Below are positions 54,126 to 63,100 of a stretch of DNA of 64,000 bases, piece after piece. Made by a program: the position numbers and the translations under genes. Under the pieces are notes generated by a model. The model searched no databases. It worked only from the letters and a program-made list of their open reading frames with translations, and was not told the DNA's origin. This stretch comes from Asanoa siamensis (lineage in GTDB: Bacteria; Actinomycetota; Actinomycetes; Mycobacteriales; Micromonosporaceae), in contig NZ_BONE01000044.1 of assembly GCF_016862555.1 (NCBI RefSeq), positions 1-64,000 on the forward strand, written 5' to 3'. How positions within the stretch are numbered: the stretch's first letter is position 1; each line of letters opens with the position of its first letter.

Positions 54126-54532
54126 ACTCGTCAAACCAGTAGTGGATCTGCTGGGGCTGGCGCCAGCGAGGTCGCAGATGATCGCGTACGACGACACGGT
54201 CGACGAGGAGATCGATCGCTGGGTTGCGGTTCGCTCGAACAGGCACCGGAACTCGGGGACGAGGCCATGGCGGCCCCTCCAGGTCCTCCTCCTCCGCGAG
54301 TCCGCGTCGCGAGAGTATCCGGTGACCGAAGTGGCACAGCCGCGGTGTCGCATGCCTTCGCAGCCGTCGTAGCGGCGCGCGTTGCTGGCGGACCACCCAG
54401 GTGCGCGAGTGCCACCCGAACTGGCGGCAGCTAGGGGCGGGCCGGCTAGAGGGTCGACGCCCGACGGTGGCGGGGCGTTGTTGGATTAGCTGATGTTGAC
54501 GGTCGGACAGCGTTTCGGCTGGCCCGAGCCGT

Positions 54533-54620
54533 GAGTATCTCGGCGATGTCGAGGCCGCCCAGACGGCTCACGCGATGCTCGATACCGCCCTCTACCTACC
54601 GAAATCCTGGGTGGCGACTT
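54533..54620 (+). pseudogene. Possible IS701-family transposase remnant
   Basis: One frame reads EYLGDVEAAQTAHAMLDTALYLPKSW, which resembles the conserved (I/L)DRALYLPxSW block of IS701 transposases. Stop codons and frame changes before and after show it is only a fragment. The match is short and may be chance. Confidence 0.35.
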
Positions 54621-54847
54621 TGCGCGGTCGGCGAACGCGACCCGTTCGCGCTGGAGGTCCATCCTGCGATCGACGCAAACGCGTTGCTGCAGCGTGCGTC
54701 GAGTCGCCCTTCGGCCACGGCCAGTATGCGCGGTCGTCCGCTTCCCGCCCGACGCAGTTTCTGGCCGCGGCTGCGGAGACATCGCGGGAGCGATGACAGC
54801 CGCCGGCGCCTGGCCGGCGGTCCGTCATCATCGGCATTAGGCGTTCG

Positions 54848-55249
54848 CTACAGGGCTTGGACGCATGCTTGAGCGATCTGCACGTCCTGTTCAGCGGTAC
54901 CGCCAGAGACGCCGACCGCGCCGACGATACTGCCGTCCACGGCGGTGAGAGGCAGGCCGCCGCCGAAGGAAACCAAGCCGTCGTTGCTCCACTCGATGCC
55001 GTAGACGGGACCACCCGGCTGCGACATCTCACCGAGCACGGAGCTGGGCATACAAAACAGGACTGAGGTTTTCGCCTTTTTCAGGGCAAGGTCGATCGAG
55101 CCGAGCCAAGCCTGGTCCATACGCGAGAAATACACCAGATGGCCGCCGCCATCGACAATGGCGATGTTCATCGCGGTGCCGTTCTCAGCCGCTGCCTTTC
55201 GACCTGCGGCGGCGATACGGTCAGCAGCTTCAAGAGTCAGCGCGGACAT
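54848..55249 (-). CDS. GlcG/HbpS-family heme-binding-like protein
   Basis: 133 aa of the GlcG/HbpS fold. It begins MSALTLEAADRIAAAGRKAAAENGTAMNIAIVDGGGHLVYFSRMDQAWLGSIDLALKKAKTSVLF, and ends GGGLPLTAVDGSIVGAVGVSGGTAEQDVQIAQACVQAL. HbpS binds heme and senses redox; GlcG members' role varies. ATG 55249 has GGAGGT 5 nt upstream. Divergent from an XRE regulator, which probably controls it. Part of the inserted segment. Confidence 0.83.
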   Translation of the reverse strand: MSALTLEAADRIAAAGRKAAAENGTAMNIAIVDGGGHLVYFSRMDQAWLGSIDLALKKAKTSVLFCMPSSVLGEMSQPGGPVYGIEWSNDGLVSFGGGLPLTAVDGSIVGAVGVSGGTAEQDVQIAQACVQAL

Positions 55250-55342
55250 GGAGTACCTCCGGAGAAGTGGTGCGATCAGTTCCCGACAAGCGTCAGCCCA
55301 GCTCGTCGCAGCAGCCAGAGGCGTGTGGTGACCGGCCACCGT

Positions 55343-55369
55343 GTTCCTGGGGAGCAGCACCCCAGGAAC
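55343..55369. promoter_or_regulatory. 27-bp inverted repeat between heme-binding and XRE genes
   Basis: GTTCCTGGGG (55343-55352) and CCCCAGGAAC (55360-55369), perfect 10-bp arms with a 7-nt spacer. It lies in the 150-bp divergent promoter region, so is most likely the operator for the XRE regulator. Confidence 0.65.
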
Positions 55370-55399
55370 AGGCGAGACACGGATGTGACACTGGGCGGC

Positions 55400-56341
55400 G
55401 TGAGCGAGCTCGGACACTTTTTGAAAGCCAAGCGAGCGGCCATCAGGCCGGAAGACGTCGGTCTGCCGGCGATCGGCAACCCACGACGGGTGGTAGGCCT
55501 TCGCCGCGAGGAGGTCGCCTACCTCGCTGCCGTTAGCGCCGACCACTACACCCGCCTCGAACAAGGCCGGGTAACCACAGCCTCCAATAACATCCTCGAC
55601 GGACTTGCTCGCGCCCTCAAGCTGACTGACGACGAACACGCGTACCTGAGGTTACTTACCCAGCCCGACAGCCGACGTCGCCCTGCTTCCCGATCAGCCC
55701 AAGTCGCCGCACCCGTCCAAGACTTGCTCGACGCACTCGGCCCCACGCCCGCGCTCCTGTTGGGGCGCCGCACCGACCTCCTCGCCTGGAACACCGCCGC
55801 CACCGCATTGTTCCTCGACTTTGCGGTCCTGCCGCGACAACACCGCAACCTCGTCCGCCTGGTTTTCCTCGAGCCCCGAGTCCGTGACCTCTATGCCGAT
55901 TGGAAGCGGGTCGCCGCCGAAGCCGTTGCCCGCCTGCGCATGGACGCCGTCCACACCCCCAACGACCCGCAACTGGCCCAACTCGTCGGCGAACTCTGCC
56001 TCCAAGACGATGACTTCCGACGGTGGTGGGCGGGCCATGACGTTCGCATCACCAGCGCCGGCCGCAAACGCCTGCACCATCCCCTGATCGGAACCGTCGA
56101 CCTCGACTGGCAGGCCCTGCGACTGTGCGCAACAGCTGATCAAACGCTCGTCACTTACACCGCGCCCACGGGCAGCGCCAGCCACGACGCACTATCCATC
56201 CTCAGCTGCTGGTCGAGCGACACGCACGCGGTCAACGACCGGAACCAAGCGCCACCCCCTTTTGCCGCCGCTCCGGAAGGAAGGTTTCAGGGCCAGCGTA
56301 GAGACGGATCCCGGTGGGCGGGTCCACGTGATGGCGCGTGA
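55400..56341 (+). CDS. XRE-family regulator with MmyB-like domain, TTA codon
   Basis: 313 aa. HTH region (LGHFLKAKRAAIRPEDVGLP...VVGLRREEVAYLAAVSADHYTRLEQGR) is followed by an MmyB-like ligand-binding domain (PTPALLLGRRTDLLAWNTAATALF, EPRVRDLYADWKRVAAEAVARLR, VTYTAPTGSASHDALSIL). MmyB-type regulators are thought to sense fatty acyl ligands or similar. Codon 85 is TTA (55652-55654), so translation needs the UAA-anticodon tRNA-Leu. GTG 55400 (MSELGHFLK). The divergent heme-binding-like gene is the likely target. Codon use is less biased than in flanking genes. Confidence 0.87.
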   Translation: MSELGHFLKAKRAAIRPEDVGLPAIGNPRRVVGLRREEVAYLAAVSADHYTRLEQGRVTTASNNILDGLARALKLTDDEHAYLRLLTQPDSRRRPASRSAQVAAPVQDLLDALGPTPALLLGRRTDLLAWNTAATALFLDFAVLPRQHRNLVRLVFLEPRVRDLYADWKRVAAEAVARLRMDAVHTPNDPQLAQLVGELCLQDDDFRRWWAGHDVRITSAGRKRLHHPLIGTVDLDWQALRLCATADQTLVTYTAPTGSASHDALSILSCWSSDTHAVNDRNQAPPPFAAAPEGRFQGQRRDGSRWAGPRDGA

Positions 56342-56424
56342 GTGGGTAGCGTCCAAATCGTATGGCCATGGGGCGGCTTCCGAATCCGGATATTCGCTCC
56401 TCCCGATGTGAGACGCTGGCCGAT

Positions 56425-58422
56425 GTGAACCGATTGGGCTCTGCGACCTCGCCGTATCTGCTCCAGCATGCCGAGAACCCGGTGGACTGGTGGCCGTGGT
56501 GCTCTGAGGCGTTCGAGGAGGCGAGGCGGCGAGATGTCCCGATTTTGGTCTCGGTCGGGTATTCGAGCTGCCACTGGTGTCACGTGATGGCGCACGAGTC
56601 GTTCGAAGATGCCGGTGTGGCGAAGCTGATGAACGAGGGCTTCGTCAGCGTCAAGGTCGACCGCGAGGAGCGGCCCGACGTCGACGCCGTCTACATGACC
56701 GCGACCCAGGCCATGACCGGGCAGGGTGGCTGGCCGATGACGGTGTTCGCGGCGCCCGACGGCACGCCGTTCTTCTGCGGCACCTACTTTCCCAAGGCCA
56801 ACTTCACCAACCTGTTGCGGTCGGTCACCGACGCCTGGCGCGACCAGCGCGAGGCGGTCATGCGGCAGGGCGCCGCGGTCGTCGAGGCCATCGGCGGGGC
56901 ACAGGCGCTCGGTGGCGCCAGCTCGCCGCTCACCGCCGACCTGCTCGACGCCGCCGCGGCGAAGCTGGCCACCGACTACGACAGCGAGAGCGGCGGGTTC
57001 GGGGGCGCGCCCAAGTTCCCGCCACAGATGAACCTGCTGTTCCTGCTCCGCCACTACCAGCGCACCGGCAACGCGCAGGCGCTCGAAATCGTGCGGCACA
57101 CCTGCGAGGCGATGGCCCGCGGCGGGATCTACGACCAGCTCGCCGGCGGTTTCGCGCGCTACAGCGTCGACGCGCGCTGGATCGTGCCGCATTTCGAGAA
57201 GATGTTGTACGACAACGGCCTGCTCGTGCGCGTCTACACGCACCTGTGGCGGCTGACCGGTGACCCGCTGGCGCGGCGGATCGCCGACGAGACGGCCCGG
57301 TTCATCATCCGCGACCTGGGTACGCCCGAGGGCGGCTTCGCGTCGTCGCTGGACGCCGACACCGACGGGGTGGAGGGCCTGACCTACGCCTGGACGCCCG
57401 GGCAGCTCACCGAGGCCCTGGGGCCCGAGGACGGCCCGTACGCCGCCGACGTCTTCGAGGTGACCGCGGCCGGCACGTTCGAGAAGGGCACCAGCGTGCT
57501 GCGGCTGGCCCGGGACATGGACGACGCCAACCCGCCCGTGGTCGACCGCTGGAGCGACGTGCGGGCCCGGCTGCTGGCCGCGCGCGACCAGCGTCCCCAG
57601 CCGGCCCGGGACGACAAGGTGGTCGCCGCCTGGAACGGCCTGGCGATCACCGGGCTGGTCGACCACTACTTCGCCACCGGCGGCGCCGAGTCGCTGGAGG
57701 CGGCTGTCCGGGCGGCCACCCTGCTGGCCGACCGGCACGTGGTCGACGGCCGGCTGCGCCGGGTGTCCCGCGACGGTGTGGTCGGCGACCCGCCGGGCGT
57801 GCTCGAGGACTACGGGGCGGTCGCGGAGGCGTTCTGCGCCGTGCACCAGGCGACGCTGGACGGGCGCTGGCTCGACCTGGCCGGCACGCTGCTCGACGCC
57901 GCGCTGGCCCACTTCCCGACCGGCAACGGGGGCTACTACGACACCGCCGACGACGCGGAGCGGCTGATCACCCGGCCGGCGGACCCGACCGACAACGCGA
58001 CGCCGTCCGGGCTGTCGACGCTGGCGGCGGCGCTGACGACCTACACGGCGCTGCGCGGGGAGCCGCGCTACCGCGAGGCGGCGGAGGCGGCGCTCGGCAC
58101 GGTCGCGCCGATCGTGGGGCAGCATCCGCGGTTCAGCGGCTACGCGGCGGCCACGGGGGAGGCGCTGCTGTCCGGGCCGTACGAGGTCGTCATCGCCACG
58201 ACGGCCGACCCGACCGGTGACCCGCTGGTCGCGACCGCGTACGAGCTGGCCCCGCCCGGCGCCGTCGTGCTCGTCGGCCCACCGGACGCGCCGGGCGTAC
58301 CCCTGTTGGCGGATCGCCCGCTGCTCGACGGCGCGCCCACCGCGTACGTCTGCCGCGGTTTCGTCTGTGACCGCCCGACCACGGCGGTGGCGGATCTCAC
58401 CGCGCAGCTCGCCCGCCGGTGA
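56425..58422 (+). CDS. yyaL: DUF255 / YyaL thioredoxin-like protein (chimeric 5' end)
   Basis: 665 aa, full family length. The N-terminal thioredoxin-like domain has [44 protein letters not shown] (CxxC), followed by an alpha/alpha-barrel N-acylglucosamine-epimerase-like part ([43 protein letters not shown]). Function unknown. GTG 56425 matches the start of the truncated copy. The first ~170 nt have lower GC and codons unlike the rest, so the gene seems rebuilt from foreign 5' and native 3' parts, joined near the CHWCH motif. Confidence 0.9.
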   Translation: MNRLGSATSPYLLQHAENPVDWWPWCSEAFEEARRRDVPILVSVGYSSCHWCHVMAHESFEDAGVAKLMNEGFVSVKVDREERPDVDAVYMTATQAMTGQGGWPMTVFAAPDGTPFFCGTYFPKANFTNLLRSVTDAWRDQREAVMRQGAAVVEAIGGAQALGGASSPLTADLLDAAAAKLATDYDSESGGFGGAPKFPPQMNLLFLLRHYQRTGNAQALEIVRHTCEAMARGGIYDQLAGGFARYSVDARWIVPHFEKMLYDNGLLVRVYTHLWRLTGDPLARRIADETARFIIRDLGTPEGGFASSLDADTDGVEGLTYAWTPGQLTEALGPEDGPYAADVFEVTAAGTFEKGTSVLRLARDMDDANPPVVDRWSDVRARLLAARDQRPQPARDDKVVAAWNGLAITGLVDHYFATGGAESLEAAVRAATLLADRHVVDGRLRRVSRDGVVGDPPGVLEDYGAVAEAFCAVHQATLDGRWLDLAGTLLDAALAHFPTGNGGYYDTADDAERLITRPADPTDNATPSGLSTLAAALTTYTALRGEPRYREAAEAALGTVAPIVGQHPRFSGYAAATGEALLSGPYEVVIATTADPTGDPLVATAYELAPPGAVVLVGPPDAPGVPLLADRPLLDGAPTAYVCRGFVCDRPTTAVADLTAQLARR

Positions 58423-58430
58423 CCCGGCTA

Positions 58431-58449
58431 TAGGGTTTGTGGCGCTATG
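58431..58449 (+). promoter_or_regulatory. Possible -10 box of purK
   Basis: TAGGGT at 58431-58436 lies 10 nt before the ATG at 58447. This gives a very short leader or none. Confidence 0.35.
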
Positions 58450-59598
58450 GACTCCAGGACCGGACTGCCTGTCGTCGGCATGGTGGGGGCGGGCCAGCTC
58501 GCCCGGATGACCCACCAGGCCGCCATCGCCCTCGGCCAGTCGTTGCGCGTGCTCGCCGCTCATCCCGACGACGGCGCGGCCCTGGTCGCCGCCGACGTGC
58601 AGATCGGCGCGCACACCGACCTGGCCGCGCTGCGCACCTTCGCCAAGGCCTGCGACGTCGTCACGTTCGACCACGAGCACGTGCCGGAGGCGCACATCCG
58701 CGCCCTGGCCGCCGACGGCGTGAAGATCTTCCCGTCCGCCGACGCCTTGGTGTACGCGCAGGACAAGCGCCGGATGCGCGAGCGGCTGTCGGAGCTGGGC
58801 GCACCGGTGCCGCGCTGGACGCCGATCGCGTCGCCGGCCGACCTGACGGCGTTCGGCGCGCGGACCGGCTGGCCGCTCGTGCTCAAGGCGGCCCGGGGCG
58901 GCTACGACGGGCGCGGTGTCTGGGTCGTCGACTCGCTCGACGCGGCCGCCGAGGTGCTGGCCAGCGGCACCGAGCTGATCGCCGAGGAGCTGGTCACGCT
59001 GCGCCGCGAGCTGGCGGTGCAGGTGGCGCGGTCGCCGTTCGGTCAGGTGGCGGCGTACCCGGTCGTCGAGACCGTGCAGCGCGACGGCATCAACGTCGAG
59101 GTGCTGGCCCCGGCGCCGCTGCTGCCCGAGGATCTGGCGGTCGAGGCGCAGAAGCTGGCCATCGACCTGGCGACCGCGCTCGACGTGGTCGGCCTGCTCG
59201 CGGTCGAGCTGTTCGAGACGCCGGCCGGGCTCGTGGTCAACGAGTTGGCGATGCGCCCGCACAACTCCGGGCACTGGACGATCGAGGGCGCCCGGACGTC
59301 GCAGTTCGAGCAGCACCTGCGCGCCGTGCTCGACTACCCGCTGGGCGACACCGCGCTGGCCGCGCCGGTCGTGGTGTCGGCCAACGTGCTCGGCGGGCCG
59401 CCCGGCGGCATGTCGATCGACGAGCGGATGCACCACCTGTTCGCCGAGGACCCGGGCGCCCGGGTGCACCTCTACGGCAAGCAGACCCGGCCCGGCCGCA
59501 AGATCGGCCACGTGACGGTGCTGGGCGACGACCTCGAAACACTGCGCGCCCGCGCCGCCCGCGCGGCCTGGTGGCTCCGCGAAGGGACACACGAGTGA
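58447..59598 (+). CDS. purK: N5-carboxyaminoimidazole ribonucleotide synthase
   Basis: 383 aa ATP-grasp enzyme converting AIR, bicarbonate and ATP to N5-CAIR in purine synthesis. N-terminal [24 protein letters not shown]-grasp loops [18 protein letters not shown], and [13 protein letters not shown], and the metal-binding [22 protein letters not shown] 58447. The stop overlaps the purE GTG by 4 bases, linking the two consecutive steps. Confidence 0.95.
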   Translation: MDSRTGLPVVGMVGAGQLARMTHQAAIALGQSLRVLAAHPDDGAALVAADVQIGAHTDLAALRTFAKACDVVTFDHEHVPEAHIRALAADGVKIFPSADALVYAQDKRRMRERLSELGAPVPRWTPIASPADLTAFGARTGWPLVLKAARGGYDGRGVWVVDSLDAAAEVLASGTELIAEELVTLRRELAVQVARSPFGQVAAYPVVETVQRDGINVEVLAPAPLLPEDLAVEAQKLAIDLATALDVVGLLAVELFETPAGLVVNELAMRPHNSGHWTIEGARTSQFEQHLRAVLDYPLGDTALAAPVVVSANVLGGPPGGMSIDERMHHLFAEDPGARVHLYGKQTRPGRKIGHVTVLGDDLETLRARAARAAWWLREGTHE

Positions 59599-60092
59599 CC
59601 GACGTCGGCCTGATCATGGGCAGCGACTCCGACTGGGCGACGATGCGCGCCGCGGCGGAGGCACTCGACGAGTTCGGCGTCGCCTACGAGGTCGGCGTCG
59701 TCTCGGCGCACCGGACCCCGGACAAGATGATCGCGTACGCCCGGACGGCCGCCGACCGCGGCCTGAAGGTGATCATCGCCGGTGCCGGCGGCGCCGCGCA
59801 CCTGCCGGGCATGGTCGCCTCGGCCACCCCGCTGCCGGTGATCGGCGTGCCCGTGCCGTTGAAATACCTCGACGGCATGGACTCCCTGCTGTCCATCGTG
59901 CAGATGCCGGCCGGCGTGCCGGTGGCCACCGTCTCGATCGGCGGTGCCCGCAACGCGGGGCTGCTCGCGGTCCGCGTGCTCGCCGCCGCCGACCCGGCGT
60001 TGCGGCAGCGGATGATCGACTTCCAGGCGGGCCTGGAAGTGCTGGTGGCCGAGAAGGAAGCCGCGCTCAAGGCATCGCTGCGGCCGGCCTGA
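59595..60092 (+). CDS. purE: N5-CAIR mutase
   Basis: 165 aa, class I PurE rearranging N5-CAIR to CAIR. The N-terminal [14 protein letters not shown] with the phosphate-binding [15 protein letters not shown] with catalytic His, [17 protein letters not shown], and [31 protein letters not shown]. It completes the pathway step started by PurK just upstream, with overlapping GTGA. Confidence 0.96.
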   Translation: MTDVGLIMGSDSDWATMRAAAEALDEFGVAYEVGVVSAHRTPDKMIAYARTAADRGLKVIIAGAGGAAHLPGMVASATPLPVIGVPVPLKYLDGMDSLLSIVQMPAGVPVATVSIGGARNAGLLAVRVLAAADPALRQRMIDFQAGLEVLVAEKEAALKASLRPA

Positions 60093-60114
60093 CGCGCCGC
60101 GCCGTCGGCCTGAC

Positions 60115-63100
60115 CTAGCGCATCCCGCGTAGGCTGCGGATCCGTTCCTGGGCCCGGCGGCGGTTCTCGTTGCTGGCGCCCAGGATCAGCAGGATGACGC
60201 CGATCGGCAGCACGACGTAGTACGGGCCGACCCGGGTCACGGTGAAGTGGATCGCCGAGACGGCGGTGACCACCGCGCCCACGATGAACGGCGCCTGCTG
60301 CTTGACCATCGAGCCGAAGACGAGCGTCGCCGCCGCGCCGACGAGCAGGAGCAGCTCGCGGGTGTCGTTGGTGTCGCGGGCGAGCACCAGCACCGTGGTC
60401 GGCAGGAACGCCGCCACCAGGGCCGGGCCGTACGCCACCCAGCTTCCGAGCGACGGGCGCTGGCGCAGCTCGATCACGCCGGCCACCAGGGCGACCGCGG
60501 CGAAGGGCAGGGTGTACGCCTCCAGCAGCCGCACGTCGGCCAGGTCCATCAGCAGCCACCAGGCGGCCACCTCGCAGCCCAGGCCCGTGTAGAAGATGAC
60601 CCGGCGGCGGGACGCCCGGCGCCCGGGCCGCCCGGCCGCCACGCTGAGCACGGCGCCCCAGGCGGCGAGCAGGCCGGCGAGGTGCGGTCGCGAGTCGAAG
60701 GCGAGCGCGAAGGCGATCAGGCCGGCCGCGTAGCCGCTCCACTCCACCGTGGTCGCCTCGCGCATCGCCTCGGGGCGGCGCAGCCGCGGCAGCAGGGCCG
60801 CGCCGATCAGCAGCAGGGCGCCGACCGCGAGCACACCGAACGCGGACGAGGTGCGCGGCAGGCCGCCGACCAGCCCGAGCGTCAGGACGAAGGCCTGACC
60901 CATGATCGCGGCGAACAGCCAGCCGAGGATGCGGGACCGCTCGGTCCTGCCGTAGAGCGCGGCGGTCGCGCCGACCAGCACCGCGCTGCCCAGCGTGAAG
61001 AGCGTCAGCCAGCGGGTGGCGAGGCTGCCGGCCAGGCCGGCGTTGCCGGCGGCGAGGCCGACCACGAAGGCGGCGATCCGGGCGGAGCGCAGCGACTGGG
61101 CCAGCTCCGACTCGGGTGGCGGCGGGGTCAGCGCGAGCCCGAGCATGCAGATCGCGAAGACGGCCAGGGCCGCCTGCGTGCTGTGCGGCCAGCCGAACCC
61201 GAGCGACACCGGGGTGATCAGGATGGTCACGGCGAGGCCGGGCAGCACGACGGGAATGGCCCGGGCGGTGCGGCCGCCGGAGAACGCCAGCGCCGCGAGA
61301 CCGGCGGCGACGGTGAGCAGCAGGGCGGCGAGCACGTTGGACGGCTCGACGGCGCCCGCCGGCGGATCGAGCAGCGCGGGCGGCGGACCCTCCCAGACGT
61401 GGTTGACCACCTGTAGCGGGTCGATCAGGGCCGCGACCAGCGCCGGGCCGAGGGCATAGAGGGCGAAGAGCGCACCGGGTACGGCCAGCAGCAGCGCACC
61501 CGTCGACGGGTCGAGCGACCACCGTCGCCCGGAGGCGCCCGACAGCCGGCGCCACTGCCCGGGGCCCCGCGCGCTCCAGCGGCGGACCTGCTCCTCCTCG
61601 CCGCCGGGCGAGACGGTGGAACGCAGCAGTTCGGCGAGGATGCCGAGCATGGCGGCGGCGGCCGCGTAGACGCCCGGGGAGACGCCGGTGGCCAGGGCGG
61701 TGCCGGCGGTGACCGTGGCGCCGCCGGCGAGGCCGACCGAGGCGTAGGACAGGAACGGCGCCATCCGGGCGCGGGACCAGGCCAGCAGGGCCATGCCGAG
61801 GCTGGAGCCGGCCAGGGCGGCGGTCAGGACCACGACGGCGGAACTGCCGACCGACGCGGCGAAGCCGGCGAGCGCGCCGGGGAGCGCCAGCAGCGCGCCG
61901 CCCAGGGCGAGGCCGCCGATGGTGTTGAGGTGGGGGGCGGCGAACTCGGCGGGTTCGTCGAGGCGCTCGGCGGTCGCGGCCGGGCGGGGGCGCGGCATGG
62001 TCGCGGTCGCGGTGCCACCGCCGGCGGGGGCACCCATCGGCGCGCCCGCGGGCACGGTGATCCTTTCTCCGCCGCCGCCGCCGGCGCCGGCCGCCGCGCC
62101 GGTCGTCGCGAAGCCGCCGACCGGGGGTGCCGATTCAGCGTCGGGGTAGCCGGACGACTCGGTGGTCGCGCGGCGGGGCTCGTCGTCCGGCTCCGCGTCG
62201 CCGGGCGGGCCGGCCACGACCGTGCCGGCCAGGGCGGCCACCACCACGCCGATCAGCACGATGATCGCGAGCGCGGCCGCCGTCGTCCACGGCCGCACGA
62301 CGCTGGCGCCGACCGCGTGCAGGGCGACCGCGGCGGCGACCCAGATCCGGGCGAGCCCGGCCCGCGGGTCGGTGGCCATCACCGCGGTCACGCCGTAGAC
62401 GGTGGCGACGGCGCCACCGACGACGATCGGCGAGTACCAGGGGAGGCCGAGGGCCGCCGGCGCGCCGATCGTGGCCAGGCCGACGAAGACGCCGGCGACG
62501 TCGTAGGACCACGGGCGGGGCAGCACGATCGCGGCCGCGCCGGCGAGCAGCACCAGGGCGACCGGGGCCTGCCAGGCGCCGGCCGTACCCGTGCTGCCGG
62601 GCCACTGGCTGAGATCCGCCTCCCACAGGGCCCCCGGGGTCGCCAGGATGCGCAGCCCGCCGGCCAGCGACTGGTAGCCGGCGATCAGCGCGATCACGCC
62701 CCCGCCGACCGCGATGCCGAGCGCCGGGCCCCGGCGCCAGTCCTCCGGCAGCGCCCGGACCACGATCGCGACGAGCAGGATCATCGCGGCCACGGTGGCG
62801 ATCTCACCGCCGGGCGCGAGGATCGCCGCGATCCGGGCCAGGGCGCCGATCAGCGCGGTGGTGGCGGCGGCCGACGCGAAGTCGGCACCGTCGAGCATCC
62901 GGTCGGCCCGCCGGCCGTGGTCGATCGACGGCGCCAGGAACAGCAGGACGGCCGCGACCAGCATCAGCGCGCCGACGAGCTTGTCGGCCGTCGTGGCCTG
63001 GCCGGCCGAGAACGCGGCGATCGCGACGACCATCGCGCCCAGCCCGGTGCCCACGGTCAGGGGGATGCTCAGATGCCGTTCGGCGACCTGGTTGAGCGCC

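Larger units (their letters stand above)
54107..56582. mobile_element. Inserted segment flanked by a 15-bp repeat inside yyaL
   Basis: CTGCCACTGGTGTCA occurs at 54107-54121 and 56568-56582, both times encoding the CHWC(H/Q) motif of YyaL. The 2.46 kb between them has less biased codon use and lower GC than its flanks and holds IS-like remnants, a heme-binding-like gene, an XRE regulator and a new 5' end of yyaL. No integrase or recombinase is visible, so it could have come by homology-assisted recombination rather than as a true mobile element. The gene-poor part (54126-54847) otherwise shows only fragments. Confidence 0.6.

Noticed and set aside
53955-54353. Minus-strand frame next to the truncated yyaL
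   Set aside because: Arg/Ser-rich, no motifs, reads across the insertion joint; not supported as a gene.
54486-54872. Plus and minus frames in 54.5-54.9 kb as intact genes
   Set aside because: They are short, composition is Arg/Ser/Pro-rich, and the only recognisable text is the small IS701-like fragment in another frame.
56287-59592. 1101-aa minus-strand open frame
   Set aside because: Antisense to yyaL and purK, both certain genes; its composition is the usual shadow of high-GC codon bias.
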